Positions 46,704-55,681 of a DNA stretch of 64,000 nucleotides are shown piece by piece (the first letter of the stretch is position 1; each line of letters begins with the position of its first letter). The stretch covers positions 42,596 through 106,595 of the forward strand of contig DHWF01000031.1 of NCBI GenBank assembly GCA_002413045.1, written 5' to 3'. Made by a program: the position numbers and the translations under genes. The notes under the pieces were generated by a model. That model ran no database searches, was not told the origin of the DNA, and was given only the letters and a program-made list of their open reading frames with translations. Source of the stretch: Chloroflexi bacterium UBA5189 (lineage in GTDB: Bacteria > Chloroflexota > Limnocylindria > Limnocylindrales > CSP1-4).

Positions 46704-47277
46704 CCGACCCGTCGGCGGCACGACCGTCGCTTGCCCGCGTGACGAACTCGCGCCGTGTGTCGAATGCTGCCCGCCCGCTGCCCGCCCGCTGCCCGGCCGC
46801 TGCCCGGCCGCTGGTCGGCCCGATCTCGAGATGCTTCGAGTCATGCTGAACGATCGGCCGCAACGCCCGATTCGGCTACTGCCGTCTCTCCGGACGAATA
46901 CGCGAACACGGCCCGCTTCGCCGCCCCCGCGAGTGGCCGCAAAAGGCGCAGTTGGCGAACCCGCACACGGTGCGACGGTCGGGACACGCTGTCCGTCGCC
47001 GCCCGCGATCCGCGCGATCACGGCAAGAAACGTCGCCGTGGCCATCATCATCGGGGTAAACCGCAGATCGCGGGCCACGATCTTCAGCGAATCGCGCGCC
47101 TGCTTCGATGCTTCGGCTTCATTCGAAGCATCTGCAAGAACGCCCTGGGACGGGAACACGCGCAGGACGACGATCCGTCGAAGGTCGGAGAGATCGGCCG
47201 GGAGCGGTTCGGGCGATCGCCGTCCCGCCGGGGCCGAACCGTCGCTGCTGGGCGCCGTCGCTCGGCGCCCGGCGCGC
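46704..47277. other. Intergenic stretch without a convincing gene
   Basis: 574 bp between guaD and the small Cys-rich gene. A plus-strand open frame (46755-47306) and a minus-strand frame to 47159 exist, but neither shows a recognisable domain or SD. The stretch holds an 11-bp tandem repeat (46766-46820) and a GATGCTTCG/CGAAGCATC hairpin (47107-47132, loop of 8). No promoter or RNA gene is evident. Confidence 0.5.
46766..46820. repeat. Five tandem 11-bp repeats
   Basis: Units: gctgcccgccc twice, gctgcccggcc twice, then gctggtcggcc, without spacers. The change of unit halfway suggests slippage within one array. It is not a CRISPR: there are no spacers. Confidence 0.75.
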
Positions 47278-47481
47278 CTACTTGCGCTTGGTCCGGAACT
47301 GGTTGAGGTGCGTCGTCCAGTCGGAGCCGCCGGTGGCGTTCGTGGCGCAGCTGCCGTGCCAGCCGCAGACGCAGGTGATGGTCTGCTCGCGGTGCTTGTA
47401 CTGGTCGATCACGTGACGCAGGGGCTCGGGCTCACCGGTCCGATTGGCTGGGCGGGATAGGGACAACGGGCGTCCGTTCAA
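47278..47481 (-). CDS. Small Cys/His-containing protein, putative zinc-binding
   Basis: A 67-residue basic protein. The centre TITCVCGWHGSC has three cysteines and a His, and the C-terminus DWTTHLNQFRTKRK is conserved-looking in style of small actinobacterial zinc-ribbon proteins. TTG 47481 is chosen because AGGAG lies 7 nt upstream; other starts lack this. Function unknown. Confidence 0.5.
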   Translation of the reverse strand: MNGRPLSLSRPANRTGEPEPLRHVIDQYKHREQTITCVCGWHGSCATNATGGSDWTTHLNQFRTKRK

Positions 47482-47582
47482 GGGTGAGCTCCTGGGCACA
47501 GTGACCGCGTCGGGGGCACGACGTCGGGGGGCCACCAAGTATCGCCGATTCGGGCGATTCCCGCTTGCCAGCCCGCCCGGAG

Positions 47583-48995
47583 CTAGATCACGCGGCCCGG
47601 ATTGAGGATGCCGAGCGGATCCAGCGCGGCCTTGATCGAGCGCATGACCGCGACCGCGCCCTCGCCACGCTGGATCGGCAGCCACGCTCGCCGTGCCGAC
47701 CCGATGCCGTGCTCCGCCGTGACCGTGCCGCCTAGGTCCAGCGCGACGCGGAAGATCTCATCGCGAACGACCTCGGTGAGTCGCTCCGCCTCGGGATCGC
47801 CCCGATCGAAGATGAAGTTCGGGTGCAGGTTGCCGTCGCCCGCATGGCCGAACGTCGCGCATCGGACCCCGTGCGCCGCCGTGATCCGCTCGATCCCCGC
47901 GAGGAGCTCCGGGACCCGCGAGCGCGGCACCCCGACGTCCTCCATCCGGACCATGCCCTTCAGCTCGAGCGCGCGGAGCGCGAGGCGCCGGGCCTGCCGG
48001 AGCCAATCGGCCTCGGTGGCATCGGCGGCGCGCACGACCGAGGTCGCGCCGGAGGCGAGAATCGCCGTTTCCGCGGCGTCCAGCTCCGCGCCGGCCGCGA
48101 GCCCCGGCGCGTCGGACTCGACCAGCAGCATCGCCGCGGCCTCCCGATCCAGCCCGAGCTTGTGGGCGTCATCCACCGCGAGGATCGTCTCGTGATCGAG
48201 CAGCTCCAGCGTGACCGGGACGAGGCCGGACCGGGTCATCGCTGCGACCGCCTCCCCCGCCGCGCCGAGCGTCGCGAAGAACGCCAGCAGCGTCGAGCGC
48301 GGGCCGGGCAGCGGGCGCAGCCGGAGCGTCGCCTCGGTGATGATCGCGAGCGTCCCCTGCGACCCGACGAACAGGTGCGTCAACGAATAGCCGGCGGTGT
48401 CCTTGACCGTGCGGCCGCCGGTCCGGATGACGGTCCCGTCCGCGAGCACGACCTCGAGCCCGAGCACCCAGTCGCGTGTCTGGCCGTACTTCACGCAGCA
48501 CAGGCCGCCCGCGTTCGTGCCGAGGTTGCCGCCGATCGAGCACGTCTCGTAGCTGGCCGGATCCGGCGGGTAGAACAGGCCCTCCTTGGCCACCGCGGCC
48601 TTGAGGACGGCGTTGATGACGCCCGGCTGGGTGATGACGCACAGGTTGTCGCGATCGATCTCGAGGATCCGGTCGAGGCGCGTCAGCACGATCGTGAGGG
48701 CGCCCTCGATGCCGGCGGCGCCGCCCGACAGGCCCGTCCCCGCGCCACGGGGCACGACCGGCACGCCGTGCGCGCTCGCCAGCCGCAGCAGCCCCGCGAC
48801 ATCCGCGGTGGAGGCTGGGAATGCCACCGCCCCGGGGAGCCCCGCGCTCAGGTACGCCGTCTCGTCGAGCCGGTACGCCTCGCGGTCGGCCGGGTCCGTC
48901 AGGAGCCGGACGGCCGGCAGCTCACGCGTGATGTCGGAGAGGAGGGCACCGACCCGCGCCGCGTCCGTCGAAGCGTCAACTCGCGATAGGGCCAT
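47583..48995 (-). CDS. glcD: FAD-linked oxidase, GlcD/D-lactate dehydrogenase-like
   Basis: A 470-residue VAO-family flavoenzyme that oxidises 2-hydroxyacids such as glycolate or D-lactate. FAD-binding segments are VPRGAGTGLSGGA and SIGGNLGTNAGGLCCVKYG; the cap domain ends with FGHAGDGNLHPNF and TAEHGIGSARRAWL. No glcE/glcF is next to it. Near malate synthase it may be the glycolate-to-glyoxylate step, though D-lactate or another hydroxyacid is possible. TACGAT (49008-49003) is 7 nt before ATG 48995. Confidence 0.87.
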   Translation of the reverse strand: MALSRVDASTDAARVGALLSDITRELPAVRLLTDPADREAYRLDETAYLSAGLPGAVAFPASTADVAGLLRLASAHGVPVVPRGAGTGLSGGAAGIEGALTIVLTRLDRILEIDRDNLCVITQPGVINAVLKAAVAKEGLFYPPDPASYETCSIGGNLGTNAGGLCCVKYGQTRDWVLGLEVVLADGTVIRTGGRTVKDTAGYSLTHLFVGSQGTLAIITEATLRLRPLPGPRSTLLAFFATLGAAGEAVAAMTRSGLVPVTLELLDHETILAVDDAHKLGLDREAAAMLLVESDAPGLAAGAELDAAETAILASGATSVVRAADATEADWLRQARRLALRALELKGMVRMEDVGVPRSRVPELLAGIERITAAHGVRCATFGHAGDGNLHPNFIFDRGDPEAERLTEVVRDEIFRVALDLGGTVTAEHGIGSARRAWLPIQRGEGAVAVMRSIKAALDPLGILNPGRVI

Positions 48996-49002
48996 GTGCT
49001 TA

Positions 49003-49032
49003 ATCGTACCGGTGGACACGGAGGTCTACGAT
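49003..49032. promoter_or_regulatory. Divergent leaderless-type -10 boxes, glcD and M1 peptidase
   Basis: TACGAT on the minus strand (49008-49003) is 7 nt before the glcD ATG, and the same hexamer on the plus strand (49027-49032) is 7 nt before the peptidase TTG. The two boxes are 18 bp apart, so the promoters must compete or share a regulator. Confidence 0.5.
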
Positions 49033-49039
49033 CCGCGCC

Positions 49040-50530
49040 TTGACAACGCGCGCGGGTCGGCCGAGGACCGTCTTCGCCGCGATCGGGGCGATGTTCGTCG
49101 CGGTCGCCGTGGTTGGCTGCACGACGACCAGTCCCGAGCCCGGCCCGACCCAGGAGGTCGCCGCGCTCACGGCGGCACCCCAGTCGACGCCCGCGCCGCA
49201 ACCAACCGTCGACCAGCTGCCGCCACCGTCGCTGGAACCCGAGCCGACCGATCAGCCGGTCGACCCCGGAGCGAGCCAGATCGTGCCCGGCGCGGTCAAC
49301 CGGTCGAGCCTCGATCTCAACGCGACCTACCACGTCAACGCCGCGATCACGGTGGGAACCGGCTCGCTCGACGTGACCACCACGATCAAGTTCCGCAACG
49401 ACTCCGGTGGGCCGATCGATCGCCTCGAGCTCAACACGATCGCCGCGCGCCTGGGCGGGATCGCGATCATCAGCACGACCGTCGACGGGCTCCCCGTGAA
49501 GACCAAGGTCAGCGACCAGACGCTCGAGGTGCCGCTCGGCGGCACGCTGCCGGCAACCGCGTCGGCGACCGTCCTGCTCGAGTACGGGGCGCACCTGCGC
49601 AAGGACACGGCCGGCTCGGACTGGATGTTCACGCGCTCGGGCGGCACCCTCGCCCTGTATCGCTGGATCCCATGGATCAGCCGCGCGGTGCCGTTCGATC
49701 GCCCGAACCAGGGCGACCCGTTCGTGACCCCGACCACTGATCGGGTCGACATCGAGCTCATCACGGACCTGCCGATGGTGCTCGCCGCGCCGACGACCAG
49801 CATCACGGAGCTGCCCGCGGGCGCCGGCGACTACTGGGCGTTCTCGATGGAGCACGTGCGCGACGTCTCGATCGTCCTCGCGCCCGACTTCCAGGTCATC
49901 AAGGGCAAGGCCAACGGCGTGCCGATCCGCGTCTATACCCGCTCCGGCACGCTTGCGGGCGAGCGGCTCCTCTCGCTCGCGACGCGCGCGATCGTCGACG
50001 AGTCGGATCGGCTCGGGGTTAAATACCCGTGGCCGGCGCTCTCCGTCGTCGAGACGACCGGCGGCACCGGGCTCGAGTCACCGGGCCTCGTTTGGATCCC
50101 GCGGAGCCTCAGCTCGCTCAACCGGACGTACATGGTCAGCCACGAGATCGCGCACCAGTGGTTCTACGCGCTCGTCGGCAACGACCAGCAGGCCGATCCG
50201 TTCGCCGACGAGGCCGTCGCGGACCTGCTCGCGCGCACCGTGCTCGGCACGCTGCGGCCGAGCCGGTGCAGCCAGATGCCGCTCGATCGGAGCATCCGGG
50301 CCTACTCGAGCGGCTGCTACTACGAGGTGATCTACGTCCAGGGCGGCCTCGTCCTGGACCAGATCCGCAAGGACATGGGCACCGCGAAGTTCTGGGCGGC
50401 GATGGCGACCTACCTCAACGACAACCGCTACGGGCTGGCGGGCACCAAGATCCTGCTCGAGACGCTGCGGCAGGCCACGAAGGTCAATCTGTTGCCCATC
50501 CTGAAGGTGCGCTTCCCGACGCTGTACTGA
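49040..50530 (+). CDS. M1-family metallopeptidase-like lipoprotein
   Basis: A 496-residue exported protein with a lipobox VAVVGC (lipidated Cys at about 27) and a Pro/Thr linker of about 55 residues. The gluzincin site is complete: HEIAHQWFY with His368 and His372 and, 18 residues on, the zinc-ligand Glu391 (FADEAV). It lacks the aminopeptidase GxMEN motif; TGGTGLES lies in the equivalent place. So it is a peptidase-like domain with an uncertain substrate. TACGAT precedes the TTG start by 7 nt. Confidence 0.8.
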   Translation: MTTRAGRPRTVFAAIGAMFVAVAVVGCTTTSPEPGPTQEVAALTAAPQSTPAPQPTVDQLPPPSLEPEPTDQPVDPGASQIVPGAVNRSSLDLNATYHVNAAITVGTGSLDVTTTIKFRNDSGGPIDRLELNTIAARLGGIAIISTTVDGLPVKTKVSDQTLEVPLGGTLPATASATVLLEYGAHLRKDTAGSDWMFTRSGGTLALYRWIPWISRAVPFDRPNQGDPFVTPTTDRVDIELITDLPMVLAAPTTSITELPAGAGDYWAFSMEHVRDVSIVLAPDFQVIKGKANGVPIRVYTRSGTLAGERLLSLATRAIVDESDRLGVKYPWPALSVVETTGGTGLESPGLVWIPRSLSSLNRTYMVSHEIAHQWFYALVGNDQQADPFADEAVADLLARTVLGTLRPSRCSQMPLDRSIRAYSSGCYYEVIYVQGGLVLDQIRKDMGTAKFWAAMATYLNDNRYGLAGTKILLETLRQATKVNLLPILKVRFPTLY

Positions 50531-50544
50531 CCCGACCCGGCGCC

Positions 50545-51384
50545 TCAGGCGTGGAGCAGCGGGGCGCCGGCGCCGACACGACGATCGGCTCGGATCGCCT
50601 GGGGCATGTGCCGGAACGACGGCGGCAGCGCGGGCCGCCACGCCTGCCACGTGGCGACCAGCCACGTCGCGACTGCGCGCTGGGGGATCCCCCAGGCGAG
50701 GCCGTAGCCCTCGCGAACCGAGGCCGGCAGGAGCCCGATCGACGGCCAGAACAGCCACGCATAGGCGCGACTCGGGATCGCGTCGAGCAGCGGCGCGAGG
50801 CGGGCGACCGGGCCACCGGCCGCGGCGATCGCCGGTCCGAGCGGCGGATGCAGGATGCTGCCGGCAAGGTCGCGCGCGACCTCGCCGACCTCGATCTCGC
50901 CGCCGGGGGCGAGCATGCCCGCGAGATAGTCCTCGAACGCGTCGAGGTCTTGCGGCAGCAGCGCCGCCGGGATCCCGAACGCCCGCCCGACCGGCAGTGT
51001 CTCCTCGTAGTAGCGGGCGCGGCGCTCCCGCGACAGCGGCTCGATCCAGGCGTCGTAGGCGGCGATCGTTGAATCGACGAGGGTCGCATGCACCCACAGC
51101 GCGAGCGCCGGGTCCAGCGCGCTGTAGCGGCGCCCGTGCCGATCGCGTGCGGTCGGCTCGAGGACGTCACCACGAATGCCCCGATGCAGCTCGTTCAGGC
51201 GACGGATCTCCCCTCGGGCTGCGTCGGCCGTGCCGTAGACGATGCGCAGGTATGACCGGAGCGTGCCCGACAGGCGAACCCACGGATCGGACCGGAAGTC
51301 GGAGTGCTCGGCCACGCCGGCCGCGACGAGCGGATGCGCGATCTGGAGCAGGAGTGCGCGCGGGCCCGCGCCGAGGAGGAGCAT
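50545..51384 (-). CDS. MpaB/DUF2236-family oxygenase-like protein
   Basis: At least 279 residues of the DUF2236 (rubber-oxygenase/MpaB) family, which binds heme. LLLQIAHPLVAAGVAEHSDFRSDP has the conserved His. The first usable start is ATG 51384, yet the same frame continues upstream with GGFYGPASEAWQLNREA, which is conserved in the family, up to a CTG at 51480. So the true start may be a non-AUG codon, giving about 311 residues. It follows bioY closely; a possible common transcript. Confidence 0.78.
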   Translation of the reverse strand: MLLLGAGPRALLLQIAHPLVAAGVAEHSDFRSDPWVRLSGTLRSYLRIVYGTADAARGEIRRLNELHRGIRGDVLEPTARDRHGRRYSALDPALALWVHATLVDSTIAAYDAWIEPLSRERRARYYEETLPVGRAFGIPAALLPQDLDAFEDYLAGMLAPGGEIEVGEVARDLAGSILHPPLGPAIAAAGGPVARLAPLLDAIPSRAYAWLFWPSIGLLPASVREGYGLAWGIPQRAVATWLVATWQAWRPALPPSFRHMPQAIRADRRVGAGAPLLHA

Positions 51385-51493
51385 CGCCTCCCGATTGAGC
51401 TGCCACGCCTCGCTTGCGGGACCGTAGAAGCCCCCGTCGACGACGGTCGGCAGGTCCGGCGCTGGAAGCCCTGCCGTCAGTGTGCGGCGCTCG

Positions 51494-52141
51494 TCAGCGA
51501 TCGCCGGGGCGGCGCCCGACGAACCACCACGCCGCCGGGAACGCTGCCGCGGCCAGCAGCAGCTTGACCGCGTCCCATAGCAGGAAGGTGCGCATGCCCT
51601 TGTCGAATGCGGTGGCGAGGTCGCCGCCGAACGCGGTCACGGCGAGCCACGGCACGCCGACCGCGTAGATCACCAGGCTGCCCAGCAGCATCGCGCCGAT
51701 CGCGCCCAAGATCGTCCGATCCCAACCGAGCTCCGCCAGCCGGCCGACGAGCGCCGAGGCGACGACGAATCCGACGAGGTAGCCGCCGGTGGCGCCGAGG
51801 ATCACGTGGGTGCCGCTGTCACCGCTTGCGAAGACCGGGAGCCCGATTGTCCCGATGAGGACGTACAGCGCCGATGCAGCGAGCCCGCGTCGGAAGCCGA
51901 GGGCTCCGGCTGACAGCAGGATCCCGAAGGTCTGGAGGGTGTATGGCACCGGGTTGCCCGGCGCGTAGAACGAGATTCGCGCGCAGAGCGCGATCAGCGC
52001 CACGCCGATCAGGATCAGGGCGATGTGTCGGAGCCGCGCGTTCATGCGCTCCGAGACACGGATCGGGACGAGGAAGTCGCCGATCGTCAGGCCCCGCTCC
52101 TGGGCGGGCAGGCGATCCAGCCGCGGCATCGTGATCGTCAC
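51494..52141 (-). CDS. bioY: Biotin transporter substrate-binding subunit BioY
   Basis: A 215-residue ECF-type S-component with about six membrane helices. The conserved region IGLPVFASGDSGTHVILGATGGYLVGF matches BioY (biotin-binding loop), and the helix RISFYAPGNPVPYTLQTFGI fits as well. No EcfA or EcfT gene is adjacent, so BioY acts alone or with a module encoded elsewhere. GTG 52141 is likely; an in-frame ATG 12 nt on is possible. It is preceded by the 120-bp palindrome. Confidence 0.9.
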   Translation of the reverse strand: MTITMPRLDRLPAQERGLTIGDFLVPIRVSERMNARLRHIALILIGVALIALCARISFYAPGNPVPYTLQTFGILLSAGALGFRRGLAASALYVLIGTIGLPVFASGDSGTHVILGATGGYLVGFVVASALVGRLAELGWDRTILGAIGAMLLGSLVIYAVGVPWLAVTAFGGDLATAFDKGMRTFLLWDAVKLLLAAAAFPAAWWFVGRRPGDR

Positions 52142-52178
52142 CCGCGGAGTCTACCAGCCGAAATTGTTCGATCAGACT

Positions 52179-52298
52179 CCCGGCGCCTCAGGCGAGGACA
52201 GGCCAAGGCGGCCCGGAGGACCGGAGCGAGCGCACCTGGAGGTGCGTGAGCGAGGACCGCACGGGCCAACGCGGGCCTGGCCCGCATGAGGCGCCGGG
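52179..52298. repeat. 120-bp near-palindromic element
   Basis: The ends cccggcgcctca (52179-52190) and tgaggcgccggg (52287-52298) are a perfect 12-bp inverted repeat, and the exact centre holds the perfect hairpin cgcacct-gg-aggtgcg (52231-52246). Between them pairing is partial (e.g. GGCCCG/CGGGCC near 52210 and 52262). It lies 1 nt after the ABC-permease stop. The first 16 bases recur at 50536-50551 in the DUF2236 gene end. Confidence 0.7.
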
Positions 52299-52299
52299 G

Positions 52300-54801
52300 T
52301 CAGTCGAAGTGGAGGGCCTCGACGATGGACACCCGCGACGCCATACGGGCCGGGTAGATCGCGGCGACGGCAGGCAGGACGAGGCCGAGGACCGCGGCGA
52401 TCCCGATCGACAGCCAGGGCAGGCCGCCGGGGTGCCCGAATCCGCCGCCAAGCTGGAGCAGGAGCGCGCCGGCGGCGAGGCCGGCGATCGCGCCGAGCAC
52501 GACCCCGACGATCCCAAGGATCGTCGCCTCGACGACGACCATGCGCATGACCTGGCGCCGGCTCATGCCGATGGCGCGCAGGACGCCGATCTCGCGGATG
52601 CGTTCGACGACGCCCATGGTGAGCGTGTTGACGATGCCAAGGGCGGCGACGAGGACGGCGACGATCGCCAGCGCGTCGAAGACGCCGAAGACCCGCGCCA
52701 GCGCCTCGGCGACGGCGCCCTGGATCTTCTCGATCGGGTTGGCCTCGAGGGCGTACGTCTTGGCTGTTGCGGCGAGAAGCGGGCGGCTCGTCTCGAGGGC
52801 GCCAGGCGCGAACCGGACGGCGAACGCGTCGGCGCCGAGGACGCCGAGCGAGCCGGTGGCGTCCTTCCAGCCGACGAGGATCGCCTCGCCGCTCGTGCCG
52901 GGCATGGAGCGCTCGACGATGGCTGCAACGGTCAGCACGAGCTGGTGCTGCGAATCGATCGGGACGTTCATGGTGTCGCCGACGCGCAGGCCGAGGGACT
53001 CGGCGAGCCCCTGCGGGAGGATCGCGGCGCCGCCGGCGTCGAGCGCGTTCAGGGCAGCAGTTCGGTCACCCTGGACCACGGTCAGGCGGCCGTCGGCGAG
53101 GAAGTCCGCGCCGACGATCGCAGCGGCATCGATCCGCTGGCCCTTGTAGGCCAGGTCGAACGAGGCGATCGGGGTGACGCGGGCGACGCCCGGGACCGCG
53201 GCGAGCGCGTCCTGGACGCCCTCGTCGGCGCCGATCGGCCGGATGGAGCTGACGACGTCATCCCCCGGGACCACGTCCTGGAGCCAGGCAAACGCCGAGG
53301 CGCGTGCGGCCTGGGCCGACCAGCCGAGGGCGACGATCATCGCCAGGCCGATCACGAGCGAGCCGAGCGTCAGGGTGGTTCGGCTGCGATCGCGGGCGAG
53401 GGATCCCCGCGCCAGGCGCTCCTCGATGCGGAGCACGAGGGCGATCGGGAGCCCGAGCAGGCGGGCCATCGGGCGGAGGATGAACGGCGAGAGGAGCGTC
53501 GCGACGAGGAGCACGCCGTAGACGGCGAACGCGCGCTCCGTCCCCGACGCCGCGATGACGGGCGGCCAGGCGAGCATCGCCAGGGCGGCGACGACGAGGA
53601 AGATGAACGCGATCCACGACAGCCGGCCGCGGCGGAGGCTGGGCAGGTCGAACCGGTTGCGGAGGGCCTCGACCGGCGAGATCCGTGCCGCGGAGAGCGC
53701 GGGCTCGATCGCGGCGAGGATGGTGATTCCGATTCCGACCCCCGCCGCGGTCAGGACGCCCGCCACGTCCAGCGCCGGGACCTCGGCGGCCACGCCGGTG
53801 GCCTCGCTGACGGCTCGCGCCATGAGGGCCGCCACGGCGGCGCCCAGGAGGCTGCCGAGCGCTGCGCCGATGATGCCAAGGAGCAGGGCGCCGCTGAACA
53901 CGAACCGGCTCAGCTGGCTGCGGGTGGCGCCGGCGGCGCGCAGCAGCCCGACCTCGCGGGCGCGCTCACCGACGGTCATCGACAGCGTGTTCACGATCAG
54001 GAACGCGCCGACGAACAGGACGATCGCGGCGACGAGGGCGGCTGTGCCCTGGAACGAGGCGGACGACGCGCGCAGGGTGCGCGCCAGGTCGCCGGGTGAG
54101 GCGAGGACATACGGCTCCACCATGGCCGCCTGGAGCTCGCTTGCGACGGACTGCGTGGCGCCGGGGGTGACGACCAGGTCGACCCGCGACGCGCCGGCGA
54201 TGCCGAACGTCGACCGGGCGATGTCGATCGGGATGACGATCGTCCGACCGGAGCCCGCCAGCGGACCGAGGCCGGGCATGATCCCGACGATCCGCAGGTC
54301 GACGGGCCCGTCCTGGCCGAGCAGGGTCACGGTGCCGCCGAGCGTGTAGCCGCTGGTGGTCGCGAGTTCCTCGGTGATGAGGGCGATCGGTTGGGTGGCG
54401 CTGTCGAGGCCGTTGCCCGAGACGATCGGCAGGTCATGGATCCGGGTGTACGAGGCCGGGTCGATGCCGAGGACGGTGACGGCGTCCGCGGCGCCGCCGC
54501 TGGGCGTGCCGGACGGGAACGTCCGGTGCTCGATGATCGGCGACGCGTCGAGGACGCCATTGGCGGTGCTGATCGTCTGGACGGACGTGTCCGACAGACC
54601 CGTCTCGAGGAAGCCGGAGACGCGCAGGTCGGCGCGGCCGACGAGGTCGCGGACGGTCTTGTCGACCGCCTGGTCGAGCGCCGCGCCAAGGGTCAGCGAC
54701 GCCGACAGGACGGCGACGCCCATGGCGATGCCGAGGATCGTGAGCACGGAGCGAAGCGGCCGCGCGGCGATCGTTCGCCACGCCAGCCGGTCGAGGCCCA
54801 T
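52300..54801 (-). CDS. ABC transporter permease, FtsX/MacB-like
   Basis: An 833-residue permease with two FtsX domains. The first N-terminal segment LRSVLTILGIAMGVAVLSASLTLG, a periplasmic MacB-like part, then FtsX (about 265-390), a second core (about 420-460), a second extracytoplasmic part and a final FtsX domain (about 710-830). The layout is that of LolCE/MacB-type exporters that pull lipoproteins, peptides or drugs off the membrane. ATG 54801 is 5 nt after the ATPase stop. The substrate is unknown. Confidence 0.9.
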   Translation of the reverse strand: MGLDRLAWRTIAARPLRSVLTILGIAMGVAVLSASLTLGAALDQAVDKTVRDLVGRADLRVSGFLETGLSDTSVQTISTANGVLDASPIIEHRTFPSGTPSGGAADAVTVLGIDPASYTRIHDLPIVSGNGLDSATQPIALITEELATTSGYTLGGTVTLLGQDGPVDLRIVGIMPGLGPLAGSGRTIVIPIDIARSTFGIAGASRVDLVVTPGATQSVASELQAAMVEPYVLASPGDLARTLRASSASFQGTAALVAAIVLFVGAFLIVNTLSMTVGERAREVGLLRAAGATRSQLSRFVFSGALLLGIIGAALGSLLGAAVAALMARAVSEATGVAAEVPALDVAGVLTAAGVGIGITILAAIEPALSAARISPVEALRNRFDLPSLRRGRLSWIAFIFLVVAALAMLAWPPVIAASGTERAFAVYGVLLVATLLSPFILRPMARLLGLPIALVLRIEERLARGSLARDRSRTTLTLGSLVIGLAMIVALGWSAQAARASAFAWLQDVVPGDDVVSSIRPIGADEGVQDALAAVPGVARVTPIASFDLAYKGQRIDAAAIVGADFLADGRLTVVQGDRTAALNALDAGGAAILPQGLAESLGLRVGDTMNVPIDSQHQLVLTVAAIVERSMPGTSGEAILVGWKDATGSLGVLGADAFAVRFAPGALETSRPLLAATAKTYALEANPIEKIQGAVAEALARVFGVFDALAIVAVLVAALGIVNTLTMGVVERIREIGVLRAIGMSRRQVMRMVVVEATILGIVGVVLGAIAGLAAGALLLQLGGGFGHPGGLPWLSIGIAAVLGLVLPAVAAIYPARMASRVSIVEALHFD

Positions 54802-54806
54802 CGGAG

Positions 54807-55550
<744 letters not shown>

Positions 55551-55681
55551 TCGGACTCCACTGGCTGGCTCGGGGGCGGTTGGGCGAAGCACCGACCAGG
55601 CCGGTTGCTCCTGGAGCTGTTCGCGCTCCAGTGTGGCGGCGAACGGCATCGGCGTCGCGCGCCGGCGGATGATGCCGGCCA

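Noticed and set aside
46766..46820. Possible CRISPR repeat
   Set aside because: Repeats are 11 bp, contiguous and without spacers.
46755..47306. A 183-residue plus-strand frame as a gene
   Set aside because: No SD or leaderless box, no domain, and the start lies inside the repeat array.
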